64,000 bases of DNA from Mastigamoeba balamuthi (lineage: Eukaryota > Evosea > Mastigamoebida > Mastigamoebidae): contig CACRSC010000010.1 in NCBI GenBank assembly GCA_902651635.1, positions 303,914 to 367,913 on the forward strand. Direction: 5' to 3'. Made by a program: the position numbers and the translations under genes. The stretch's first letter is position 1; the number at the start of each line of letters is the position of its first letter. The notes under the pieces were generated by a model. It did no database searches and was not told the origin of the DNA. It saw only the letters and a program-made list of their open reading frames with translations. Below, piece after piece: positions 42,428 through 52,796 of this stretch.

Positions 42428-43727
42428 TCAGCAGGCCTCGGAGCACTTCTTCAGCACGGCCCGCTGCATGAACTGATCTGCGGCCAGCGAGCGCACGGCC
42501 CTGAGGTACTCGTCGAGGCCCAGCGTCCCGCGCGTCAGCGACCTGTCGATGGCGTAGACGAGGTCGTCGATCGCGAGGTCCTCGGCCCTCGCCCTCTCCC
42601 GCTGCGCGCGGAACGGCGTCGACTTGGCGTCGGACACGGCCACCTCGTCGGCCGTCTTGCCCGCGTACGCGCTCGCGGCCCTCTCGGCCTCCTCGGCCTG
42701 CGCGCGGGCCCTCTGCTCGTCTGCCGCGCACGCGGCCGTGCGCCTGGCGATGTCCTCGCGCGCCTGCGCTGTCTGCGACTCGGCCTCGCGCAGCGACTGC
42801 TGGCGGGCGTACGCGCGGTCGAGCTCCGCCCTGCTCGCCTGGTCCAGCGCCGCCAGCCTGGCGCGCACCCGCTCCGTCAGCTGCGCGATCCTGGGCCTCC
42901 TGGGGTCCGCGTACTGCTGCGCCCTGCGTTTGCGGCGAGCAACGTCATTTGTGCCTGCGCGATTCCTGATTCCTAGTTTCGCTCACCCCACTTGGTACTG
43001 CGACACTGGTGGCTGCTGCTGCTGCTGCTGCTGAGGGTACGGGTACGGCGGGTACGGCGAGCCGTACGAGGCACCGACCGGCTGCTGCTGCTGCGGGTAC
43101 GCGACCTGCGGCATGTACGCAGAGCCCATGTACGGCTGCTGCTGCTGCTGCTGGCGGGCCTGCGACTGCGGCGACGGGTAGCCCGGGGGCGAGGCCGGGG
43201 GCGAGGGCTTGGGCTGCGACCACAGCGGCGGCTGCAGGCTGAAGACCTGGCTCATCGTCTGCACGAGCCCCGCGAGGCTGCACGCCTGCGCCTGCCACGT
43301 GTTGAGGTACGGCAGGTAGACGACGCCCGCCGAGTCGACGTGCGGGTGCCTGTCGACGATGACCATCCCGGGCGTCGGCTGCACAAACGCCTCGGGCGGC
43401 CGCTGCGGGTACGCCTCGGTCACGCAGACCCGCACGGGTATGTTGTACTGGCCCCCCTTGTACACGATCGGGATCGTGCCCGTCAGCCCCAGCACCATGC
43501 CGCCCCGGGCTGTGCGGCGCTGTGAGGACGGAGGACGCGGACACGCAAAAGACGAAAGAAGAAACGACGAGAAACGCGGGGGGCGCACTCGAGGGGATGG
43601 GCGCCGGCTTCAGGGACGGGTACGAGCGCAGGACGTTGATGACGTCCGAGCGCACGCGCCCGAAGTCGGCGTAGCAGCGCATGTTCGACAGCAGGCTGTC
43701 CGCCGCGGCCACCGCGTTGTACTCCAT
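42428..43727 (-). CDS. VPS23: ESCRT-I subunit TSG101/Vps23
   Basis: Three exons (43727-43589, 43509-42987, 42923-42428) join in phase to 385 residues (human 390). The N-terminal UEV domain, a catalytically dead E2 that binds ubiquitin and PTAP-like motifs, shows NVLRSYPSLKP, GLTGTIPIVYKGGQYNIPV, AYPQRPPEAFVQPT, HPHVDSAGVVYLPYLNTW and SLAGLVQTM. A Pro/Gln/Tyr-rich linker (~145-220) and a coiled coil (~225-310) follow. The C-terminal steadiness box is clear: LAIDDLVYAIDRSLTRGTLG and DEYLRAVRSLAADQF. It sorts ubiquitinated cargo into multivesicular bodies. AATATC is 30 nt upstream. Confidence 0.95.
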
Positions 43728-44662
43728 CTTTATGTCCCTTTGAAATCTTCGACATAAATATCGTGATTCTGAAAAAAAGGTCGCGAATCACCTGCTGCTA
43801 ATCAGGAATCGGCAACACCAGGGAATCTTCCAATAGGAAAAGATTTGCACCACACAGTTGGTGCTGGTGTTAAATCCTGCCAGGTCACCATCTCCCATCC
43901 CGCCGAGAGCAAAAAAACCTCCCACCCCGGGAATGTTCAGCAGGTCTAGTCTGATCGGCTGACGGGCTGCACTTTCGGAAGATTGAGTGCGAATACGATG
44001 AACTTTCCTTTTGAATTGGTTGGAGAGCCCCGAAGGGCACCAGAAATTGCGCTTCGCCCGGTGGGCATCGCGACAGAGCTTGGAAAAGTTTTCAACTAGC
44101 AATAATGTGGTCGTCCCTTGCGGTCATTGACTCACATCTGCCCCAAGCGCAGTGGACTGAATTTCAGGCTGGGTTCTCCTGCGCATTTCGTTCACGCTGG
44201 AAAAAGGCAGCATTATGGGTTGCTGGAAGAATGCTGCTCCCCTGACGAGAGCGGCAGTATTTTCGATCTGTTCGCCGACTGGACATTGGTTGTGCCCAGC
44301 GCTCGCCGCATGTCTCGGGGGGTTGTTCTCTAGCGTCATCAGAAAAATGGTAGAAAATCAGGAAGATTCTTGTGTGAAATGTGTTGTCATGCCCTCCTAA
44401 GAGGTCCCCACGCGTCGTGTCGCGTGGCCGCCGCCCCTGGGCAACACCATCCGGGGGAACCCTCTCTCTCGTACCCATATTTGCGAGGTTGTCTCCGTTC
44501 TGTAGCCAGCCACACCACTTCATAGAACCAGTGTTTGACATCTCTGCTCTTGTCAGTAGAGCAAACAGTCGAAGCCATCCTGCACTAACAACCACCTCAA
44601 TCTGTGGACAACAAAGAGCAGTCATGGTTCTGTTACCGATTTAAAAAAGAGTACTAGAGAAT
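43728..44662. other. Spacer between TSG101 promoter and PP2C 3' end
   Basis: About 935 bp, clearly less GC-rich than the flanking genes. It holds AATATC at 43757-43762 near TSG101. I found no open frame, tRNA or rRNA feature that I would defend. Confidence 0.5.
43757..43762 (-). promoter_or_regulatory. RATATY element upstream of TSG101
   Basis: AATATC 30-36 nt upstream of the minus-strand ATG at 43727. Confidence 0.45.
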
Positions 44663-46514
44663 TCATAGCACTTGCGTGCGTGTGCGCGCAGGTGGCGGAG
44701 GAGACAACCCCGGCAGCACGACCACGACGGCGGTCACGTTGTCGTGCGTGCCGCGCGCCAGCGCCTCGTCCACGAGCGCCTTGGCCGCCTGTGTCGCCGT
44801 GCCAGCCCTGTCGCAGAGCTCCGCGTGCACGATGCGCACGGCCTCTGCGTCGTCGACCACCTTCCACAACCCGTCGCTGGCCACCACGAAGAACGCGTCG
44901 TCGTCTGTGAGCTCGCGGTGTCGCACCTCGGGGGTGCTCACGACGCCGCACTTGGACTTGAACCGCAGGTCCCCGAACGAGCGCGTGACCTCGAGCATGC
45001 CCATCACGCGCCCCTCGGTCACGAGGCCGCCCGCCTGTACCACTCTGGCCCGCTCTTCCGGGCTGTGGCAGCGATGTTATTCAATTGTCAATGGAATAGG
45101 ATTCGAACACAAAAGAACAAGGGAAGGTCGTGCGCACTCGGTGGCGACATGGTCTCGGGACAGGGGAACGGCCTGCACCTGAGCAGCAGGGCTCTCCGCC
45201 GGCGCGTGTGGCGACGCGGTGGGCGGCTCAGGCGCTTGGGTCTCTGCGTATTGCGACTGCGTGCTGCACGGCGGGGTTGGCGAGTCCTCGTCCGCAAGGG
45301 ACAGCGCGCGGACTACGCCATCGTCCTCTCCGGCTGGTCGCCTCGAGTGCTCGGTCAGCGTGCACAGCACAGCCCTGGAGTCCCCGACGTTGGCGACGTA
45401 AAGGTCCTTCCCGTCGATCTGGGGGGGGGGGGGGGCACGTCAGGGCAACGGCAGCAGACAGCAACGGCGAGAGGCCGCACGAGCAGCGCTAAGTTCGCTG
45501 TGCACCCGTCCTTCCACTTGACCATGGCGGCCCCGGCCTCCTGCAGCAGCGCTGCGTCGGTTTGTTTGAACGCGTCGATCTGTGTGCGAGTCAATTGCAA
45601 AGAAACCGGATGAGAAGAATCCGCACAAGGGCCTTGTTCACGTCAGGCCGGGACGCGGCGATGCACTGCGCCAGCTTCACCGGCAGGTGCTGCTGGACGT
45701 ACTGTGCAGCGCGGTCCCCTGCAGGCGGACATCGCCTCCAAGTCAGAACTCGGTGATGAACGCGGCAGAAGAGAGAGAACAATTGCCCCCGAGGGAAGGC
45801 CTCCCTCTCTCCGCACCTGCGTGCCCGTCAAAGACCGCGAACGCAGCGTAGTGCCTGAGGGGAGGCGACAGCGGTGTCCCCACGTAGTCCCTGCGGTTCG
45901 GTCGCTGTGGGACTGGGCCTCGGCAAGTTCCAGACCATCCCAGCAGTGGGCGCACATCAGATCAGGAAGCACCATGCACGCGTCCTCCATGAACTGCCGG
46001 GGCCCGCGTGCCTCCGCAGACCCCACTCTCACCGCACACCTCTCCCACAGCGTCTCCTCCGGGTCCCTGCGACGTGCCACGAGGGCCGGGACGTCAGCGG
46101 GAAGCGGGAAGCGGGAGGTGGATGCCCCGGGGGCAACTGACGGGTCCACACGGGGGGTCGCTGGGGTCGTGGGCCTGCGCTGCCCTGTGGGCGACGCGCT
46201 CGCCCCGCTGCCTCCGCTGCCCGGCGGCGTCGTCAGCGACGCCGTCCTCTGCTGCGACAGCGGCGTGTGCGGCGGCTGCGGCTGCTGCTGCTGCGGCGCT
46301 GCGGAGAACCGTTTCAGAAGTCCGCCGATGTCCTCGGACGCTGGGCAGAGCGTTGCCGCGGTGAGTATCTTCGCTGTGGCGGGGGGGGCGCGCGCGCGGG
46401 GGCGGCTCTACCACGGCGTTTCAGGCGGACGGGTGATCGGTCCTCCTGCTCGTCGTCCCCGCCCGCGTCCCCCTTGCTGGCGAGGATATCCAGAGCGTCG
46501 TTTGCTGCTCGCAT
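44663..46514 (-). CDS. PP2C-family (PPM) Ser/Thr phosphatase
   Basis: Seven exons (46514-46412, 46340-45956, 45890-45817, 45718-45627, 45579-45481, 45418-45138, 45062-44663) join in phase to 477 residues. A disordered, Pro/Gln-rich N-terminus of ~120 residues precedes the catalytic domain. PPM motifs appear in order: RGPRQFMEDACMVLPD, FAVFDGHAGD (metal-binding Asp), DGCTANLALLV, LYVANVGDSRAVL, DPEERARVVQAGGLV, VTRSFGDLRFK, FFVVASDGLWKVVDD and HDNVTAVVVVL. An insert of ~55 Pro/Ser/Ala-rich residues follows GDSRAVL. All metal ligands that I can check are present, so it should be active. AATATC lies 75 nt upstream. Confidence 0.93.
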
Positions 46515-46824
46515 TTGCCGAGTGGACTCGAACTGATCCTGCGCGCGCCTCGTTAAAATCCAACTATTTAAAAAAAACTCCAGAGAAAAATATCCCGCGA
46601 GTCCATTTTGGGCTGTTTGTCGATTCGTCCCGAGCAGGCGGGTCCTTCTTGACTCTTCGCGGTGCGGATCAAGTGAGTCGTCTGCACGTTATCTGAGAAA
46701 GCGGCATGAATCGGTACCAGTGTTCGGTTTTGGCTTTTGAGTCAAGTGATTTGTTGTTCTGTTCGGGTTTTTGCGAGCCGGGTGTGTTGTGCGACGACGA
46801 AAACACGGAGTTGGCGAGTCTCTT
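46515..46824. other. Spacer, PP2C promoter
   Basis: Contains AATATC at 46589-46594 and a short A-rich run. Otherwise empty of recognisable signals. Confidence 0.5.
46589..46594 (-). promoter_or_regulatory. RATATY element upstream of PP2C
   Basis: AATATC, 75-80 nt upstream of the minus-strand ATG at 46514. Confidence 0.45.
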
Positions 46825-48062
46825 TCACTTGGGCGGCGGCGTCACCGATCCCGACTGCTGCTGGGCCCCTGCCGTCGCAGGCACAGTCTTGTTGCTGCGA
46901 GCCAAGCTGAATCCGGGAATCAAAGGGCCACACAACTCATTTAAATGATAGAAGAGGAGGAGGGAGGGCAAGAGGAGGAAGTAGAGGCAGAGCAGCGGGC
47001 GGTGGGGGCTGTCTGGCGTCGCGCGCACCTCTTGTTGCTGAGCAGCTTCGTCCAGAACGTGCTCTTGGGCTGCGACGCCGCCGGGGCCGACGCCTGCTGC
47101 TGCTGCTGCTGCTGCATCTGCTGCTGCGCCACCGGCGACGTTTGCCCCGATCGCGACTGCGCGCCCGCCCCCGTCTCGAGGAACTCCTTGAGCCGCACCA
47201 GGAAGTCGTGCTGCTGCTGCTGCGGCTGAGCGACCCCTGGGGTCGGCTCCCTCGGCTTCTGCTGCTGCTGGCGCTCGCTCTCGGGCACGGGGACGACCTC
47301 CTCGAACGGAGTCGAGAGCGAGAGCTGCGAGGAGCCGAAGCACGAGTCGAGGGCCTCGGCCGTGTCCCACGCGCGCGGGACCACCAGGGCGTCGGGGTCC
47401 AGCAGCTCGGCCTTGGGCGCGTCGCCGCCCAGCGCGTGCACGACGCACGCGCGCACGCCGTCGACGCCCCTGCCGCGCTCCTTGTCCCTGTCGCGCGACG
47501 CCGGCACGTACGCCAGCGCCGCCCCGCAGTCGACGCACGCGCGGCGCAGGTAGTGCTGCACGTACGCCACGTGGTCGTCGCTCAGCCCCTGGCGCGTGCG
47601 CGCGGCCGCCGCGTCTGCGCCCACCGCGGCGACCACGACGGACGCCGCGCAGCCCGACGAGCGCAGCAGCGCCAGCGCGGCGTCGAGCGTCGCGTGCAGC
47701 GTCCACGGGCGCGACATGTCGAGCGCGACCAGCGCGCAGGCGTCGGGCCCCAGCGCCGCGTGCGCGAGCATCGACGCGGGGATCGCGCCCGACGCGTTCC
47801 AGACGCCGATCACCGAGGGCAGCGGCCGCTGCGACGGAGCCTCGGGCGCCGCGGGGGCTGCGGGCGCCGCGTGGGCCAGCGGGACGGCCGAGTACGTCAG
47901 CGAGTGCGCGGGCTGGTCGCAGGCGCCGAGCCGCCTGAGCAGAGCGCCGGCGGCAGACGGGTCTCCGACGAGCACGGCGTCGCGGTGGGCGTCGGCGTCG
48001 GGGTCGCGCAGGATGCTCGACCAGAGCGTCGTCTCGGGTGCCTGGGGCTGCGGCGCGCTCAT
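46825..48062 (-). CDS. Cytoplasmic dynein light intermediate chain
   Basis: Two exons (48062-47029 and 46906-46825) join in phase to 371 residues. The N-terminal LWSSILRD, the central ALVALDMSRPWTL, the segment HYLRRACVDCGAALAYV, DALVVPRAWDT, and the C-terminal HDFLVRLKEFLETG plus SKTFWTKLLSNK-like end (here STFWTKLLSNK) follow the order of the DLIC Ras-like fold and adaptor-binding tail. The P-loop position reads VLVGDPSAAGALLRRL, so the GKS/T of a working nucleotide site is missing. The tail is Gln-rich. It should link the dynein heavy chain to cargo adaptors. AATATC lies ~55 nt upstream. Confidence 0.85.
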
Positions 48063-48673
48063 TCGGACGGTAGGGCTGCGGCGCTCGTTGGGATTTTTTG
48101 AGGGGGTTGGGGGACAATATCTCGGGAGGGTCAGACCGCAACGCCCTTGGCCCTCGCGGGCTTCCTGAACGATGCGCCCTTACGCTCCGCTCGTGCAACC
48201 GCGCCATTGCCATTTCTGGCGGGAGGGACGCCCGCCCGCGTGGTTTGTTGAAGGTACGAATCAGCCGTAAATTAGCAAAAATCAATTGATTCGTGCAAAT
48301 TGGCAGTATGACATCGTGCATTCTGTTCCCGTTCTGCATCTGTATATCTGCGTGGTCAGGGGAATGCGTGTATGTGCGCCAAGTTGGAACTGCTGTCGCT
48401 ATATTGCCGATAGAATTGAGTTTCTACGAAATTACATCCAGAAGGCAGAACAAAACAGCAGACAGACGCAGGCAGGCAGGCCAGCAGCCCGCAGGGCGCT
48501 GACTGGCAGGTACGGGCGTGGATAGGCTCACGAAGCAGCAATTGTTGGAATGCGGAGGGGCAGGAGTGGACAGTGGCAGCTCATAATTGCCCCCAGACCA
48601 GGCAAGCAGCGACCGCGGCCCAGCGCCTCCTCTCCCATGAAGCGCTCTACTCGTCCCACGGCGGCTGCACTTT
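48063..48673. other. Spacer between DLIC promoter and RPL26 3' end
   Basis: Carries AATATC at 48116-48121. The part from 48240 to 48560 is AT-richer. No gene accepted. Confidence 0.5.
48116..48121 (-). promoter_or_regulatory. RATATY element upstream of DLIC
   Basis: AATATC, 54-59 nt upstream of the minus-strand ATG at 48062. Confidence 0.45.
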
Positions 48674-49289
48674 TTACTGGGCAGCAGTGGCGGCCGCGGG
48701 GGCGGCGGCGGCGGCGGCAACGTCCTTCTCGGTGAACTTGCCCTTGGCGACGTGGCGGGTGGCGTCGCGGCGCTCGAGGATGGCCTTGCGGTCCTTGTCC
48801 AGCTTGATCTTGGTGATCACGACCTTGGACGCGTCCAGGCCGACGGGGACGCTGGCGCCGTTGGCCTTGTCGCGGTTGACCTTCTCGACGTGGATGACCC
48901 AGCGGCGGCGGTAGACCGAGGTGACCTTGCCCTCACGCCCCTTGAACTTGCCGCGGATGACCATGACCTCGTCGTCCTTGCGGATCGGCAGGTTCCTCAC
49001 CTGTGCCCCCGTAATCAGCACGCGGGAGAGACGAGGGAGGGGCGGTCTCTCGAGAAGTGCGCACGTGGTACTTCTGGCGGAGCTCCTCAGAGAGAGGAGT
49101 CGACATCAGCTTCCGCCTGATGCTCGACGGAGCGGTGAAGTGCGCCTTGCGGGCCTTGCGCCTCGAGCAGCTGACAGCTGCACATCATCCCGCAGACGCT
49201 TAGCGGCGCGGCGCTTCGTGGGGGGCGGCGCCGGGGGGAGGGTGGGGCGCGGGTGGGGGTGAGACACGCGTACACTTGCTGTACTTCAT
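48674..49289 (-). CDS. RPL26: Ribosomal protein uL24 (RPL26)
   Basis: Three exons (49289-49276, 49170-49065, 49000-48674) join in phase to 148 residues (human 145). The first exon encodes only MKYSN. Family motifs follow: [53 protein letters not shown] (the KOW motif), [19 protein letters not shown], and [18 protein letters not shown]. The tail ends in an Ala-rich stretch in place of the usual Lys/Glu-rich end. It is a large-subunit protein near the peptide exit tunnel. It is divergent from calcineurin A with ~290 bp between starts; no RATATY element is seen there. Confidence 0.97.
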
Positions 49290-49580
49290 CTTGGAGCCGA
49301 GAGCAAAAAGAGCGCCTGCACCCGCCTTGGAGAGAACAAAGGGGACGAAAAAGCACAGCGGAGGAGGGCAGAGCGCGCGCCAGAAATACCCAATCACGTC
49401 ACAGTTGACGCCATCGCTGACAAAATCGATCGCGAAATTCAGAAGATACACCCCACCCCGGCGCAGTTTACCGATCCGATCTCTGGGTCCCCCCCCCTTT
49501 TCAAAAAATTGCGTTGTGATTGTGTCTGTGTTTGTGTGTGTACGTTAGAAGCTTCCCGCTGGGGCGAACGTTGGGGGCGA

Positions 49581-52500
49581 ATGGCTGCTTGCGAGGTGGA
49601 GCCCGGCGACGAGGAGGCGTACGCCAAGATCCCCAACTACCTGCTGTCGCCCTGCCGAGTGGTCACCACCACCCCGACTCCCGAGGTACATCCACGTGCA
49701 CCGCGTCTCCCGCCCATCAGCGCCGCGTATGCGCCGGTTCCCCTTCGCCCGCGCGCGCCTCCCGAGCACCGCCCGGGCGCCGACTGGCGCGCTGCTGTGA
49801 TCGCGTCGTTTTCGCGTCTGTTTTACACGATTTCGTAATTTATTTTGTCGCTGCTGCCGCGACCCTCCCTTTTTCACCGCGTCAGACTCGCGCACCCGCT
49901 GGTCCCCACACTCCCCCTCGCACGACACCCGTCACTTCGCATCGGCGCATCCCACGAGGGAGCGACACCTTTTTCCGGGTCTGGAACGCGGCGTCTTTTT
50001 CCGTACTGTTAAAACGGGGTGCCCCTGTTGCCCCTGCGCCTGTTCTTACCGGCCGCACCCGCGCGTATGCCGCTGCTTGTGCTGCTGCCCCCGCTGCGCA
50101 ACAGTGGCGGAAGCTGCCGCTGTGGAAGCTCTACAACAACGGGGTGCCCGACATACCGGTGCTGCGCGAGCACTTGCGGGGCGAGGGCAGGCTCGAGGAC
50201 AGCGCGGCGCTGCGCCTGCTCTTTGACACGCGCGAGATGCTCGCACGCGAGCCCAACCTCCTGCTCCTCAAGCCCCCTTTCTATGGTCCCACCCGCCCAC
50301 CAGCAGCGACTGCCCCCAGCCCCCCAGCCTCACCTCCTCCTCCCTCCCCCGCGCAGTGGTGGGCGACATCCACGGGCAGTTCTACGGTCCGTGCCGCTCT
50401 GCAGAGACCTTACATGCCGGGAGATCGGACTGACACAACATTCCGGGAAATGCCTGCGTTTGCTCACACCCCGCAGACCTCCTGGCAATGATGGAGGCCG
50501 GCGGCGAGCCTCCGACGTCGCGCTTCCTGTTCCTCGGGGACTACGTCGACAGTGAGTCCCACCCGCCTTGTCTCTCCCCTTTGCCAACGGCAGGGGGGCA
50601 GGGGGCTCGTTCGGAGTGGAGGCGTGCTTCTACCTGTTTGCGCTGAAGCTGGCGTACCCCGACCACGTGTTCATGCTGCGCGGCAACCACGAGTGCAGGC
50701 TGCTGACGGGCCACTTCAACTTCAAGCGCGAGTGCATCTGCAAGTACAGCGAGGACATGTGGCTCGCGTTCATGGAGGTCTTCGACTGCCTGCCCACGGC
50801 CGCCGAGACGACCAACGACATCGGCAGGTTCCTCTTTGTCCACGGCGGCATCTCGCCCTCGTGGAGCAAGGTCGAGGACATCAACACGGTCAACCGCTTC
50901 ATGGAGCCCCCCGAGTTCGGCCTCTTCAGGTTCCCGAACAGATATCTTCCCTGGCCACGCGAGCGTTGATATCTAGATTTTCTCATATCTTCCTCCCTCC
51001 TTTCCTTCCCTCATTCCCTCAGCGACGCCCTGTGGTCGGACCCGCTTGAGGAGGAGACCGCGTTCGGCCTGACGGCCGAGGAGCTGATCAACTGGCGCGC
51101 GATCACGTTTGTCGACAACCCGACGCGCGGCTGCGGGTGCATCTTCGGGCTCGGGGCGCTGGCCCCGTTCCTGGCCGAGAACAACCTCGTCTGCGTCGTC
51201 CGCGCCCACGAGGTCCAGAAGGAGGGCTTCCACCTGCACCGCTTCTTCTGCGACGAGAGCGTCCGCGACATGCCCATGATGATCACGCTCTTCAGCGCGC
51301 CCAACTACTGCGACATGTACCGCAACGCGGGCGCCGTCATGATGATCGAGTCGGACACGTTCGACTTCCGCGTCTTCGACTGCGTCCCGCACCCGTTCTG
51401 GCTGCCCAAGTTCGCCAACGCGTTTGACGTCACCCTCCCCCTCATCACCCAGAAGAGTACCGGCCTCCCGCCCTCGTCTCATTCTCTCTCCCCCTCCACC
51501 GATTTCGCCTGACGCGGGGGCCGTTTCTCGACGCTTTTGCACCAACGTCTCCGAAGTGACCAACTGGCTGACGCGGGCGATGACGTCGGTCCGGAGGGAG
51601 GACCAGCTGAAAAGCGACAAAATCGCCGAGCTGCCGAGCAAACCCGAGGCGGAGGCGGCGGCCGCGGGCGGGATGCGCGTGCAGGAGGACAACGCGGCCT
51701 GCGAGGCCGTCGGCATCCCGCGCAGGCGGGACCCCCAGAAGCGCCGCACGGGCGAGGTCGAGTCGTTCAGGATGGCCGTGGCCAAACGCGCGAGCCTCAA
51801 GCTGATCCCCCAGGGCATCATCACCGACACGGTCAGCAAGTTCGACTCGCCCGAGTCGCAGTCGAGGTGGAAGAGCAAGTGCGTGGTCCCTGCCCCACGG
51901 CCCTTGTTTTCGCCTCCCCGTCTTCGGTTCCGACACGCAAGGGGTCCCCAGAGCTGGGCGCTGCTGCTGGGCTCTTTTTCCCCCAGCGCTTATCATGCGG
52001 GGGTTGTGCCTATGTCCAGAGCTCAGTTTTTGTGTTACGGTTATTTTTCCCGGCTTCCGACAGCGCTGAGCGCCAGAGCTGATCATGACTCGGGTTCCCT
52101 TCTCTCAGTGGTTCTCGTGGGGGTTTTCCATCGGGTTTTGTGCGTTGGGGCTGCGAGCACTAAAGGTCGGAAACCAAAACGCGAGAGCAGTGTGCCGACG
52201 GTGAGCCTGGAGCACCTCAAGGGAGTGCTGGCCAAGGCGAGGGCGCAGTTCCTGGAGAAGGCCTCTTCCGAGGTCGGCGTGGCGTTCATCGCTGCGCGCG
52301 AGGACGACGAGGAGAACGAGCGCAGGCCGCCCGTCGAGGAGCTGACCAAGTTCTTCGAGACCAAGCAGCAGGCCCAGCAACCACAGCACGCGCGCGCGCC
52401 CTCTGCGGGCCGCGTGCCTCCGACGCGCCCGCCGCCGCCCGTGCCGTCGCACCAGAAGGCCAACCGCCAAAAGTCGCAGGCGCAGGCACAGCAGTCGCAG

Positions 52501-52587
52501 TCGCAGCAGTCGCAGCAGGCGCAGGCGTCGGTCCCGCCGAGGACGCCGCCGGAGCTGCCCAAGCCCCGGGAGCCGCAGGACGCGTGA
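49581..52587 (+). CDS. CNA: Calcineurin A (PP2B catalytic subunit)
   Basis: Eight exons (49581-49685, 50105-50285, 50357-50386, 50477-50551, 50602-50929, 51023-51456, 51557-51878, 52191-52587) join in phase to 623 residues. The PPP core is complete: GDIHGQFYDLL, GDYVDRGSFGVE, LRGNHECRLLTGHFNFKREC, HGGISP, ALWSDPLEEE, RAHEVQKEGF and SAPNYCDMY. Pairing of VPDIPVLREHLRGEGRLEDS with the family's N-terminus, and LITQKMTNWLTRAM at the calcineurin-B helix, identify PP2B and not PP1/PP2A. The C-terminal region is longer and Gln/Pro-rich, with a possible autoinhibitory segment SLEHLKGVLAKARAQFLEK. It should act with calcineurin B and calmodulin. Confidence 0.93.
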
Positions 52588-52796
52588 GCCACCTGCGCTG
52601 CCGCTGTGAGTCCGTCCGTCCGCCTCTGCCGGGGGTGTTAGTAGTCAATTGAGTGACACACGTTTTCAAAACAGCAAAACAACAAGCCAACACAGTACAC
52701 TTGCCATAGCTCCAGAAACTCGAAAGGAAATTTCCGAAATGTGCTGCAAGTGGGGTGTAATCTGTCCAGCTTGTTTGATTGTGTTTACTGAGAATA

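Noticed and set aside
45080-45110. GTTCGAATCC, resembling a tRNA B box, on the minus strand
   Set aside because: It lies in a PP2C intron, and no A box, anticodon stem or acceptor pairing can be found around it.
46515-46545. AGTTCGAGTCC, resembling a tRNA T-arm, next to the PP2C start
   Set aside because: No matching upstream half or acceptor stem; it is a promoter-proximal coincidence.
50941-50973. Two GATATC words resembling the promoter pair
   Set aside because: They sit inside calcineurin intron 5, with the flanking exons joined in phase. Counted as chance occurrences and as a caution for the motif finding.
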